Source: Nanohaloarchaea archaeon PL-Br10_U2g5 (GTDB lineage Archaea > Halobacteriota > Halobacteria > Halobacteriales > Haloferacaceae). Taken from it: 6,690 nt of DNA. This document shows positions 1-5,474 of this stretch, piece after piece. The notes under the pieces are model-generated. The model was not told the origin of the DNA. It saw only the letters and a list, made by a program, of their open reading frames with translations, and did not search any database. The DNA lies in assembly GCA_001564205.1 (NCBI GenBank), contig LKMY01000091.1, positions 1 through 6,690 on the forward strand. The letters are read 5' to 3'. How positions within the stretch are numbered: the stretch's first letter is position 1; every line of letters starts with the position of its first letter. The position numbers and the translations under genes are program-made.

Positions 1-12
1 ACACCCACTCTC

Positions 13-19
13 TTTTATT
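13..19 (+). promoter_or_regulatory. TATA-like box for the HD-domain gene
   Basis: The T/A-rich heptamer ttttatt sits in GC-rich surroundings and is centred 26 bases before the ATG at 42. This is the spacing expected if transcription starts at or next to the start codon (leaderless mRNA), which is common in haloarchaea. No Shine-Dalgarno sequence precedes the ATG. The promoter role is inferred from position and composition. Confidence 0.6.
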
Positions 20-41
20 CGGTGCCGACGAACGCCGATCC

Positions 42-1292
42 ATGATCACGGTCAAGGACACCGTCCACGACCACATCGAGATCGGCGGTGTCGCCGCAGA
101 CCTCCTCGACACGCCCGCAGTCCAGCGGCTCCGTCACGTCAAACAGCTCGGCACCGTCCAGCTCGTCTACCCCTCCGCGAACCACACCCGCTTCGAACAC
201 AGCCTCGGTGTTTACCACCTCGCGAGCCGCGCGCTGGATCACCTCGGGATCGCCGGTGTGCAGGCGGACCGTATCGAGGCGGCGGCGATGCTCCACGACG
301 TGGGGCACGGGCCGTTCAGCCACAACCTCGAAGCGCTCACCCATCGTCGGACGGGGAAGTACCACGACGACGTCGAGGAACTACTCACGACCGGCGCCGT
401 CGGCGAAGTCCTCCGTGAACACGACCTCGATCCGGAGACGATCGCCGGCTTGGTCGCCGGTGAGGGGAGGTACGGGCAGCTCGTCTCCGGCGAGCTCGAC
501 ATCGATCGGATGGACTACCTCGTGCGTGACGCCTACCACACGGGAGTCCCGTACGGCACCATCGACACCGAGCGGTTCGTCCGCGAGCTGACCTTCGTCG
601 AGCCCGACGCCTCGGCCGACGCGAACGAGGGTCCGACGCTCGTTTTAGACGAAGGGAACGTCCAGACGGCGGAAAGTCTCCTGCTCGCCCGTGCGCTGAT
701 GAACCCGGTCGTCTACACGCACCAGGTCGCGCGGATCTCGAAGGCGATGTTGCGCCGAGCCGCCGGCAACCTGCTCGACGCGACGGCGACGACCGCCGCC
801 GAGCTTCGGCGAATGGACGACCACGACTTCCTCGCGGCGATCCGTGACTGCCCAGAGACGGCCGAGCTCTCCCGCCGGTACGACGAGCGCGACCTGTACA
901 AGCTGGCGGTGTGGGCCGAGTACGACGATGTCCCCGATCAGATTCATGAGGCAGATCACGAGACCGCGGTGGCACTCGAACGCGAAATTGCCGACGAGGC
1001 CGGAGTCGACCGCGAGCACGCCGTTCTCGATATCCCCTCGGAGCCGTCGATGCGCGAGTCGACCGCGCGGGTGACCGTCAACGGCGAGGTGCGCCGATTG
1101 GAGCGGCAGTCGCCGCTCGTCTCTGCCCTCCGAACCGCACAGCACAACCAGTGGCGCCTCGGCGTGTACGCGCCCGCACCGGCGACCGACCGAGTCGGGC
1201 GTGCCGCCGCCGACGTGCTCGGACTCGACCTGGACGGGCTCGTCACTGAGGTCCGGGGTGCGATGCCGACGACGCTCGACGAGTTTGAGTGA
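42..1292 (+). CDS. HD-domain phosphohydrolase (dGTPase/SAMHD1-like)
   Basis: A 416-residue protein of the HD metal-dependent phosphohydrolase superfamily, in the branch containing dGTPases and SAMHD1. The metal-binding set is visible: His53 in RFEHSLGV, His85-Asp86 in MLHDVGHGPFSH, and Asp155 in DIDRMDYLVRD, which matches the DVDKWDYFARD block of SAMHD1. The N-terminus (KDTVHDHIEI, then TPAVQRLRHVKQLG) is also typical of the family. Known members hydrolyse dNTPs to deoxynucleosides plus triphosphate. Whether this one does, and on which dNTP, is inference, because many archaeal homologues are untested. The C-terminal third (about 280-416) is less conserved and acidic. No signal peptide or membrane segment is seen, so it should be cytoplasmic. 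The ATG at 42 fits both the TATA spacing and the family N-terminus. It stands alone, 94 bases before the next gene. Confidence 0.9.
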   Translation: MITVKDTVHDHIEIGGVAADLLDTPAVQRLRHVKQLGTVQLVYPSANHTRFEHSLGVYHLASRALDHLGIAGVQADRIEAAAMLHDVGHGPFSHNLEALTHRRTGKYHDDVEELLTTGAVGEVLREHDLDPETIAGLVAGEGRYGQLVSGELDIDRMDYLVRDAYHTGVPYGTIDTERFVRELTFVEPDASADANEGPTLVLDEGNVQTAESLLLARALMNPVVYTHQVARISKAMLRRAAGNLLDATATTAAELRRMDDHDFLAAIRDCPETAELSRRYDERDLYKLAVWAEYDDVPDQIHEADHETAVALEREIADEAGVDREHAVLDIPSEPSMRESTARVTVNGEVRRLERQSPLVSALRTAQHNQWRLGVYAPAPATDRVGRAAADVLGLDLDGLVTEVRGAMPTTLDEFE

Positions 1293-1356
1293 CGGAGACC
1301 GCGGCCGACCCCACCGCGTCATCGATCGGACCTCGCCACCGATCCGTTCCCGTGAC

Positions 1357-1364
1357 GTTTTAAC
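1357..1364 (+). promoter_or_regulatory. TATA-like box for the amidohydrolase gene
   Basis: The sequence gttttaac is the only A/T-rich patch in the 94-base gap between the first two genes and is centred about 26 bases before the ATG at 1387. The gaggt directly abutting that ATG leaves no spacing for ribosome binding, so a leaderless transcript is the simpler reading. This is inferred from position and composition. Confidence 0.6.
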
Positions 1365-1386
1365 CTCGGGCTGGCGACCGTGAGGT

Positions 1387-2484
1387 ATGCATCTGGAGGG
1401 GACGATCCTCGTCGGTACCGACTTCGAGCCCGTCGAGGGCCGGATCGTCGTCGCGGACGGCGAGATCGTCCGGATCGAAGAGTGCGCGGTCGACGGCGAC
1501 GATGTGATCCTCCCCGCGTTCGTCAATGCGCACACGCATATCGGCGACTCGATCGCCAAGGAGGCCGGCGAGGGGCTCTCACTCGACGAACTCGTTGCGC
1601 CGCCTGACGGGCTTAAACACCGGCTGCTCCGATCGGCGAGCCACGAGGAGAAGGTGACTGCGATGGCCCGGACGCTCCGGTACATGGAGTCGACCGGGAC
1701 GGGGACGTTCATCGAGTTCCGAGAGGGCGGCGTTCCAGGGGTCGCCGCGCTCCGCGACGCGCTTGCGGGAGACGGCGTCGACTTCGACGAGCGCGCGATC
1801 GATGTCGTCGTTCTCGGTCGCGACGATCCCGACGTCCTCGAAGTCGCCGACGGCTACGGCGCCTCGGGCGCTCGCGACGCCGACTTCGACGCCGTACGGA
1901 CCCAGGTTCGAGAGGCCGGGAAGCTGTTCGGGATCCACGCCGGCGAGCGCGACGCCGACGACATCAACGCGGCGATGGATCTCGACCCGAAGTTCCTCGT
2001 CCACATGGTTCACGCAGAAGCGATCCACCTCAATCGGGTCGAAGACCGCGGCACTCCTGTCGTCGTCTGCCCGCGCTCGAACCTCGTGACGAAGGTCGGC
2101 GTCCCGCCGATCCGGGAGCTGAACCAGCGGACTACCGTCGCGCTCGGCACCGACAACGTGATGACCGACTCGCCCTCGATGTTCCGCGAGATGGAGTTCG
2201 CCGCGAAGCTCTCCGACCTCCCGGCTCGGGACGTGCTTCGGATGGCGACCGTCCACGGCGCGGAGATTGCGGGGGTGAACCGCGGTGTGATCACAGAAGG
2301 CGCCGACGCGGACCTCCTCGTGCTCGACGGCGACTCTGATAATCTCACGGGCGCACACGACCTCGTTCGCGCGATCGTCCGGCGCGCCGGCGCCGCCGAC
2401 GTCTCGCGGGTCGTGATCGGCGGTGACACGGTTGCCGGCGGCGACACGGCTGTCGAGGACAAGACTGGGGCGGGGCGGCGCTAA
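1387..2484 (+). CDS. Metal-dependent amidohydrolase (cytosine deaminase/chlorohydrolase-like)
   Basis: A 365-residue enzyme of the amidohydrolase superfamily (COG0402-like). A short N-terminal beta segment (1-45) leads into the metal motif AHTHIGD with His49 and His51. Next come His184 and Glu187 in GIHAGE (metal ligand and likely proton shuttle), His206/His209 in VHMVHAE, and Asp256 in ALGTDNVMTDSP, the usual order for mononuclear deaminases. A C-terminal strand region (about 295-345, with GVITEGADADLLVLD) closes the composite domain. Relatives deaminate or dechlorinate bases, nucleosides or triazines; the substrate cannot be read from sequence. It is shorter than typical SsnA/TrzA-type members (about 420-450 residues), chiefly between the first metal motif and HAGE. 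It has its own promoter and is probably cytoplasmic. The family is clear; the reaction is not. Confidence 0.88.
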   Translation: MHLEGTILVGTDFEPVEGRIVVADGEIVRIEECAVDGDDVILPAFVNAHTHIGDSIAKEAGEGLSLDELVAPPDGLKHRLLRSASHEEKVTAMARTLRYMESTGTGTFIEFREGGVPGVAALRDALAGDGVDFDERAIDVVVLGRDDPDVLEVADGYGASGARDADFDAVRTQVREAGKLFGIHAGERDADDINAAMDLDPKFLVHMVHAEAIHLNRVEDRGTPVVVCPRSNLVTKVGVPPIRELNQRTTVALGTDNVMTDSPSMFREMEFAAKLSDLPARDVLRMATVHGAEIAGVNRGVITEGADADLLVLDGDSDNLTGAHDLVRAIVRRAGAADVSRVVIGGDTVAGGDTAVEDKTGAGRR

Positions 2485-2493
2485 GGAGCGGGG

Positions 2494-2510
2494 GTCGGTG
2501 TCTCACCGAC
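2494..2510. promoter_or_regulatory. Perfect 7-bp hairpin between amidohydrolase and membrane-protein genes
   Basis: The arms gtcggtg (2494-2500) and caccgac (2504-2510) are exact inverted copies around a 3-base loop. The hairpin starts 10 bases after the amidohydrolase stop and ends 4 bases before the TATA-like box of the next gene. It could end the first transcript, although no T-run follows, or be an operator overlapping the zone where transcription factor B contacts DNA. Chance occurrence is also possible in GC-rich sequence. Confidence 0.35.
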
Positions 2511-2513
2511 GGG

Positions 2514-2519
2514 ATAAAA
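2514..2519 (+). promoter_or_regulatory. TATA-like box for the 151-residue membrane protein gene
   Basis: The sequence ataaaa is centred about 28 bases before the ATG at 2545, again fitting leaderless transcription. It directly follows the 2494-2510 hairpin. No ribosome binding site is seen before the ATG. Inferred from spacing and composition. Confidence 0.6.
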
Positions 2520-2544
2520 CCGATCGCGTCCGTACCGATCACCG

Positions 2545-3000
2545 ATGCCCGCGTTCTCGCTGCTCGTCGGACTCTTGCTCGCACCTCTCGTCGGACTGCT
2601 CGCGACGCTTGCGATGGATCCCGTGATGGCCCGACTCCGTGAGGGGACGACCGCCCCGAAGGTCGCCGCAAGCGTGCTCACTGACACCCCCGTCGGAAAC
2701 GCGTCGGAGCGGTTGGCGACGTGGGTTCATTACGTCGCTGGAGTCGGATCCGGAGTTCTCTTCGTCGGACTCGTCGCCGCCGTCGGGACGCTGGCCGGCA
2801 CCGGCACCGCCGTGACCCTCGTGATCGCCGGCCATGTGATGGTTGCACTGATGGTCGGCTTCTTTGCGCTGGTTCCGCTTCCGCGGGCGACAGGGCTCGC
2901 TCACCAACGACTCCCGCAGATCCGTCGAGACTGGGCGATATCGGCCGCGGTATACGTCTTTGTCGCCGCTAGTCTCGTTGCGGTCGCGACGGCGATATAA
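2545..3000 (+). CDS. Four-helix integral membrane protein, function unknown
   Basis: A 151-residue protein that I do not recognise as a characterised family. Four hydrophobic segments are visible: about 4-25, 62-82, 89-111 and 131-150. They are joined by a longer polar loop (26-60), which contains basic residues and the segment DTPVGNASERL, and by a shorter loop (112-130) with LPRATGLAHQRLPQIRRDW. The basic residues (Arg114, His120, Arg122, Arg127, Arg128) suggest that the second loop lies on the cytoplasmic side. There are no catalytic motifs or cysteines. Codon use matches the neighbours and a TATA-like box is correctly placed, so the gene is very likely real. It is probably a haloarchaeal conserved hypothetical protein; transport or sensing roles would be guesses. 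Confidence 0.82.
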   Translation: MPAFSLLVGLLLAPLVGLLATLAMDPVMARLREGTTAPKVAASVLTDTPVGNASERLATWVHYVAGVGSGVLFVGLVAAVGTLAGTGTAVTLVIAGHVMVALMVGFFALVPLPRATGLAHQRLPQIRRDWAISAAVYVFVAASLVAVATAI

Positions 3001-3038
3001 CTGGTCTGAAACGGAGCGGTTCGCGCCGGAGAGAAACC

Positions 3039-3044
3039 GTTTAG
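3039..3044 (+). promoter_or_regulatory. TATA-like box for thymidine kinase
   Basis: The sequence gtttag within gaaaccgtttag is centred about 28 bases before the ATG at 3069, matching the other + strand genes here. There is no Shine-Dalgarno sequence in the 25 bases before the ATG. Inferred promoter. Confidence 0.5.
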
Positions 3045-3068
3045 TCGCTGGCTCGTGCCCATAACGTC

Positions 3069-3749
3069 ATGCACGCGATCACTCGATCCGGATGGATCGA
3101 GGTCATCTCTGGTTCGATGTTCTCGGGAAAAACCGAAGAGCTCCTCCGGCGGCTCCGGCGCTCCGAAATCGCCGGTCAGTCCGTTGCCGTTTATAAACCC
3201 GCCGTCGACGATCGCTACGGCGAGACGACGATCGGGACCCACACCGGTCGCCAGTGGGAGGCGACCGTCGTCGCAAACGAGGGTGACGGCCCGCTGGAGA
3301 TCCTCGACGACGAGCCGTTCCCCGAGGTCGTCGCGATCGACGAGTCGAACTTCTTTTCGAACGCGCTCGTCGAGGTGTGTAACACCCTCGCAGACGGAGG
3401 GGTCCGCGTGATCGTCTCCGGCACCGATCAGACGTTTCGTGGCGAGCCGTTCGAGCCGTTACCGCAGCTTATGGCAACCGCCGAATACGTCGACAAACTC
3501 CAAGCAATCTGCTCGCAGTGCGGCGAGCCCGCGTCTCGAAATCAGCGGCTCATCGAAGGGAAGCCGGCGCACGCAGACGACCCAACGATCCTCGTCGGCG
3601 CCGAGGAGTCGTACGAGGCCCGGTGTCGCGACTGTCACGTATTGCGGACCGGCGAGCGTCCCGACGGCGGTCGGTCGTACTTTTCAAACGATGGCGAAAT
3701 CGTGACAGAACCCGGCCACGAGGAGCCAGCCGACGCGACCGACGACTGA
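3069..3749 (+). CDS. tdk: Thymidine kinase, class II (TK1-like)
   Basis: A 226-residue enzyme that phosphorylates thymidine to dTMP with ATP in pyrimidine salvage. The P-loop GSMFSGKT is at residues 15-22. The catalytic-base block is AIDESNFF, with Glu92; most relatives have Gln or a similar residue where Asn94 lies. The substrate-side lasso block is [11 protein letters not shown] (118-128). Two zinc-binding CxxC pairs follow: Cys148/Cys151 (CSQC) and Cys186/Cys189 (CRDC), the latter in the family signature around [14 protein letters not shown]. Tail residues after about 200 are polar and acidic, slightly longer than bacterial Tdk (about 190-205), as expected for a halophile. The ATG at 3069 leaves a short 14-residue lead before the P-loop, normal for the family. 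The gene stands alone with its own promoter and is convergent with the next gene. dUTP/dTTP feedback inhibition is typical of the family but not visible here. Confidence 0.96.
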   Translation: MHAITRSGWIEVISGSMFSGKTEELLRRLRRSEIAGQSVAVYKPAVDDRYGETTIGTHTGRQWEATVVANEGDGPLEILDDEPFPEVVAIDESNFFSNALVEVCNTLADGGVRVIVSGTDQTFRGEPFEPLPQLMATAEYVDKLQAICSQCGEPASRNQRLIEGKPAHADDPTILVGAEESYEARCRDCHVLRTGERPDGGRSYFSNDGEIVTEPGHEEPADATDD

Positions 3750-3791
3750 GCCGATCGGTTCGCCGTGGGTCCGTTTGTCCGGTGGCTTCAG

Positions 3792-4073
3792 CTACCTCTC
3801 GTCCGTGGCTGGAACGTCCGTCGCTTCGTCTGCCGTCTCGTCCACCGCTTCGTCTGCCGATCCGTCCGCCGTCGCAACGCGAAACAGCCCGACGAGGGAG
3901 ACGAGCACGAGAATCGCTCCCTCGATCCGGACGGCGACGTACAGCCACTCTCTCGCCTCCGCGTCCCCTGAGTCTCGGTAGGTCAGGCGGGTCCACAGCC
4001 GGACGATAGCTTGGGGGACGATCGTCTCGATCAGTCCGAAGACGCCGACGAGCAGCAATAGTAACGCTTTCAT
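3792..4073 (-). CDS. Small membrane protein with acidic repeat tail
   Basis: A 93-residue protein with two hydrophobic segments (about 2-24 and 46-66). Between them is a polar stretch containing RLTYRDSGDAEAREWLYVAVR, and a strongly acidic tail (about 68-93) follows. The tail contains the near-repeats ADEAV and ADEAT, encoded by two exact 14-base copies (3822-3835 and 3846-3859) spaced 24 bases, or eight codons, apart, so the tail can change length without a frame change. The layout (hydrophobic segment, EWLYVAVRIEG-like motif, hydrophobic segment) resembles small conserved haloarchaeal hypothetical membrane proteins, but I know no function. It converges on tdk with a 42-base gap. Start choice: the ATG at 4073 lies about 27 bases after a TATA-like box. 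Confidence 0.78.
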   Translation of the reverse strand: MKALLLLLVGVFGLIETIVPQAIVRLWTRLTYRDSGDAEAREWLYVAVRIEGAILVLVSLVGLFRVATADGSADEAVDETADEATDVPATDER

Positions 4074-4096
4074 ACCGATTCTTCGGTGGCGACACT

Positions 4097-4104
4097 CAAA
4101 AGCG
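4097..4104 (-). promoter_or_regulatory. TATA-like box for the 93-residue membrane protein gene
   Basis: On the - strand the sequence reads cttttgag, centred about 27 bases upstream of the ATG at 4073, the same leaderless layout as the + strand genes. Inferred. Confidence 0.5.
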
Positions 4105-4124
4105 ATGCGTCGATATCAACGTCG

Positions 4125-4151
4125 TGTCCGGCATGTCCGACAGGTCGGGCA
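4125..4151. repeat. Degenerate 9-base periodic repeat
   Basis: Three adjacent nonamers on the + strand, tgtccggca, tgtccgaca and ggtcgggca, share most positions. They lead directly into the 28-base tandem duplication. This looks like a small decayed minisatellite between the end of one - strand gene and the promoter of the next. The pattern is seen directly; any function is unknown. Confidence 0.5.
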
Positions 4152-4152
4152 G

Positions 4153-4210
4153 GCCCGAGACGCTCCGCCACACCCGGCACGCCCGAGACGCTCCGCCACA
4201 CCCGGCACGC
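4153..4210. repeat. 28-base tandem duplication
   Basis: A 28-base unit beginning gcccgagacgctccgcc runs from 4153 to 4180 and is repeated without change from 4181 to 4208. Two further matching bases (gc, 4209-4210) precede divergence. The period is not a multiple of three, which argues that the stretch is not coding. It lies in the 176-base gap (4074-4249) downstream of the FilR1-like gene and upstream of the 93-residue membrane protein gene. Perfect identity suggests a recent slippage event. Confidence 0.9.
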
Positions 4211-4249
4211 TCCCGTCAAAGTCGCCGTCTCTCCCGTCCGCTCCCAGAG

Positions 4250-4798
4250 TTATACTTGATCGGCAGCGGCGAAGTACCGTTGACACGTCGCCGTCACCCA
4301 CTCCCGAACGAGCGGCGAATCAGATGACAGCACCGCGGCAAGCCCGTCGTCATCGAACAGCCCGACGAGCGCGTGATTGCCGACGAGCAGGACGCCGACC
4401 GGCGAGTCACCGTCGTGGATGTACGCCTCAATGCCGTGGTTCGCGAGGACGGCTCGGGCCGGCGCACCAGACGTCCCCGTCAACCGCTCGCCCGCGCTAC
4501 CCGTGAGCACGAGCCGAACCTCGCTATCGACGCTGCCAGCGAGGCCACGCGCGAGCGACGGCTCGATACGCGGAACGACGCCCACAATCGACTCGCCGCC
4601 GCCGACCTGGTCGAGCACCCGCGCCGCGGGGCTCGGGTCGTCTCCGCGTTCGACGAGCGTGACCGGTCCGTGGAGCGCGACGAGATCGGCACTGACCGCC
4701 TCCTCGACGAGACGTTTGAGTATTGCTCCGGGACCGGCGGTGGTGTTTCCCGTCACCGCGTCTGTCGCCTCTGCATCAGTCGCATCACGGTCACTCAT
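4250..4798 (-). CDS. FilR1-type effector-domain-like protein lacking a DNA-binding domain
   Basis: A 182-residue protein. After a polar, acidic head (1-24), residues about 25-182 resemble the C-terminal half of haloarchaeal winged-helix regulators with a FilR1/DUF1724-type domain. The similar features are a possible regulatory core GESIVGVVPRIEPSLARGLA (68-87), EVRLVLTG (93-100), a short strand GIEAYIHDGDSPVGVLLVG (122-140), and the ending LVGLFDDDGLAAVLSSDSPLVREWVTATCQRYF (144-176). No helix-turn-helix region precedes it; the head is too short and polar to hold one. The start is fixed by ATGAGTGA: the methyltransferase stop (TGA, 4791-4793) lies inside the first codons, an 8-base overlap pointing to translational coupling, with a weak aggat 7-11 bases upstream of the ATG. 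It could be a ligand-binding protein, or a decayed regulator. The family match is from memory of the pattern; the gene itself is well supported. Confidence 0.6.
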   Translation of the reverse strand: MSDRDATDAEATDAVTGNTTAGPGAILKRLVEEAVSADLVALHGPVTLVERGDDPSPAARVLDQVGGGESIVGVVPRIEPSLARGLAGSVDSEVRLVLTGSAGERLTGTSGAPARAVLANHGIEAYIHDGDSPVGVLLVGNHALVGLFDDDGLAAVLSSDSPLVREWVTATCQRYFAAADQV

Positions 4799-5414
4799 CG
4801 TCGAATCCTGCGGCCGGTCGAGGCGGGTACGACTGCCGCCCGCCTGTCGACCGACGCGCGAGCAGCCTCGCGGTCGCCCGGCGTTGATCTCCCGGGCGCT
4901 CTTGGAGCGTCTCGTCGTAGTATACCACCGTCAGCCCGAGTCCGGCGCGGAGGAGTTCGTTCGCGCCGAACCGATATCGATCGTCGCTTGGGCCGGACGG
5001 AGTCGTCTCGGCGGACCGGAGGTGTCCCTCGACGAAGAGATACCCACCGGGAACGAGTGCCTCGGTCAGGTCGGCGAACCGGTCAAGGGTGTGAAAGTAG
5101 CTCATCGTGACCAGCTCGTATGCCGCCGTCGGGAACCCGTACGTCGAGATATCGCCCTGGATCGTCTCGACACGATCGTCGACACCGCGCTCCGTGGCGC
5201 GTTCGCGAACGATTGCAAGGCCCTCTGTAGAAGCGTCGAGAGCGTCGGTCACGTACCCCTGCTCGGCGAGGAACATCGCGTTTCGGCCGGTGCCGGCTGC
5301 GACGTCGAGCGCCCGACCATCGGGTATCGACGGTTCGTACGAGCGCAACACCGCGGACGGCTCCGGCTCCCGTGGGTACGCTCCCGCCGCGAAGCGCTCG
5401 TCCCAGTCGGTCAT
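4791..5414 (-). CDS. Class I SAM-dependent methyltransferase (TehB-like)
   Basis: A 207-residue methyltransferase. After MTDWDERFAAGAYP, a head typical of a haloarchaeal TehB-like family, comes the SAM-binding motif I, ALDVAAGTGRNAMFLAEQG (35-53). An acidic residue that should contact the SAM ribose follows in YVTDALDAS (Asp60), then QGDISTY with Asp88, and the post-motif strand region VPGGYLFVEG. The substrate is unknown: TehB relatives act on tellurite or selenite, others on thiols or small metabolites, and nothing here decides. The open frame continues upstream on the - strand to about 5846, but that part overlaps the cinA-type gene antisense and has no family match, so the ATG at 5414 is chosen. 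It is the first gene of a two-gene unit overlapping the FilR1-like gene, and is divergent from the cinA-type gene. Confidence 0.9.
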   Translation of the reverse strand: MTDWDERFAAGAYPREPEPSAVLRSYEPSIPDGRALDVAAGTGRNAMFLAEQGYVTDALDASTEGLAIVRERATERGVDDRVETIQGDISTYGFPTAAYELVTMSYFHTLDRFADLTEALVPGGYLFVEGHLRSAETTPSGPSDDRYRFGANELLRAGLGLTVVYYDETLQERPGDQRRATARLLARRSTGGRQSYPPRPAAGFDDE

Positions 5415-5439
5415 GGGAGTCGATTGCGTCCGACCGGGC

Positions 5440-5446
5440 GTAAACC
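5440..5446. promoter_or_regulatory. Possible shared TATA-like element between divergent genes
   Basis: In the 60-base gap between the divergent starts at 5414 (-) and 5475 (+), the only A/T-leaning patch is gtaaacc on the + strand, ggtttac on the - strand. Its centre is about 29 bases from the methyltransferase ATG and about 32 from the cinA-type ATG. It may serve one or both directions. The match is weak, so both assignments are tentative. Confidence 0.35.
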
Positions 5447-5463
5447 CCACGGGGGTGGCGACC

Positions 5464-5467
5464 GGAG
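5464..5467 (+). promoter_or_regulatory. Shine-Dalgarno-like GGAG before the cinA-type gene
   Basis: ggag ends 7 bases before the ATG at 5475 and could pair with the CCUCC near the archaeal 16S rRNA 3' end. It supports this ATG against the much longer in-frame upstream extension, which runs antisense through the methyltransferase and FilR1-like genes. Among the + strand genes in this window it is the only start with a plausible ribosome binding site. Confidence 0.45.
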
Positions 5468-5474
5468 CAGGGGT

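Noticed and set aside
645..1712. 355-residue - strand open frame
   Set aside because: It lies antisense to the HD-domain and amidohydrolase genes, has low-complexity Arg/Ser composition, and shows no motifs; a typical shadow frame in GC-rich DNA.
1579..2358. 259-residue - strand open frame
   Set aside because: It lies wholly antisense to the amidohydrolase gene, whose motifs are unambiguous. It has no recognisable domain or promoter.
3750..3791. Terminator between convergent tdk and the 93-residue gene
   Set aside because: The 42-base gap has no convincing hairpin and no T-run longer than three, so no terminator could be supported.
3550..4095. 181-residue - strand frame over the end of tdk and the 93-residue gene
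   Set aside because: It is dominated by Arg and overlaps two better-supported genes, including the zinc-binding end of thymidine kinase on the other strand.
4153..4210. Possible CRISPR array
   Set aside because: The two copies are directly adjacent with no spacer between them, and there are no further copies or cas genes.
4105..4301. Small frames crossing the tandem repeat on either strand
   Set aside because: The 28-base period is not a multiple of three, so the two copies are read in different frames, and the products are Arg/Pro/Ser rich with no matching homology pattern.
4377..5474. Long + strand open frame upstream of and in frame with the cinA-type gene
   Set aside because: It runs antisense through the methyltransferase and FilR1-like genes, is Arg/Ser/Pro rich, and has no CinA N-terminal domain motif. 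The GGAG before 5475 and the family N-terminus support the internal start.
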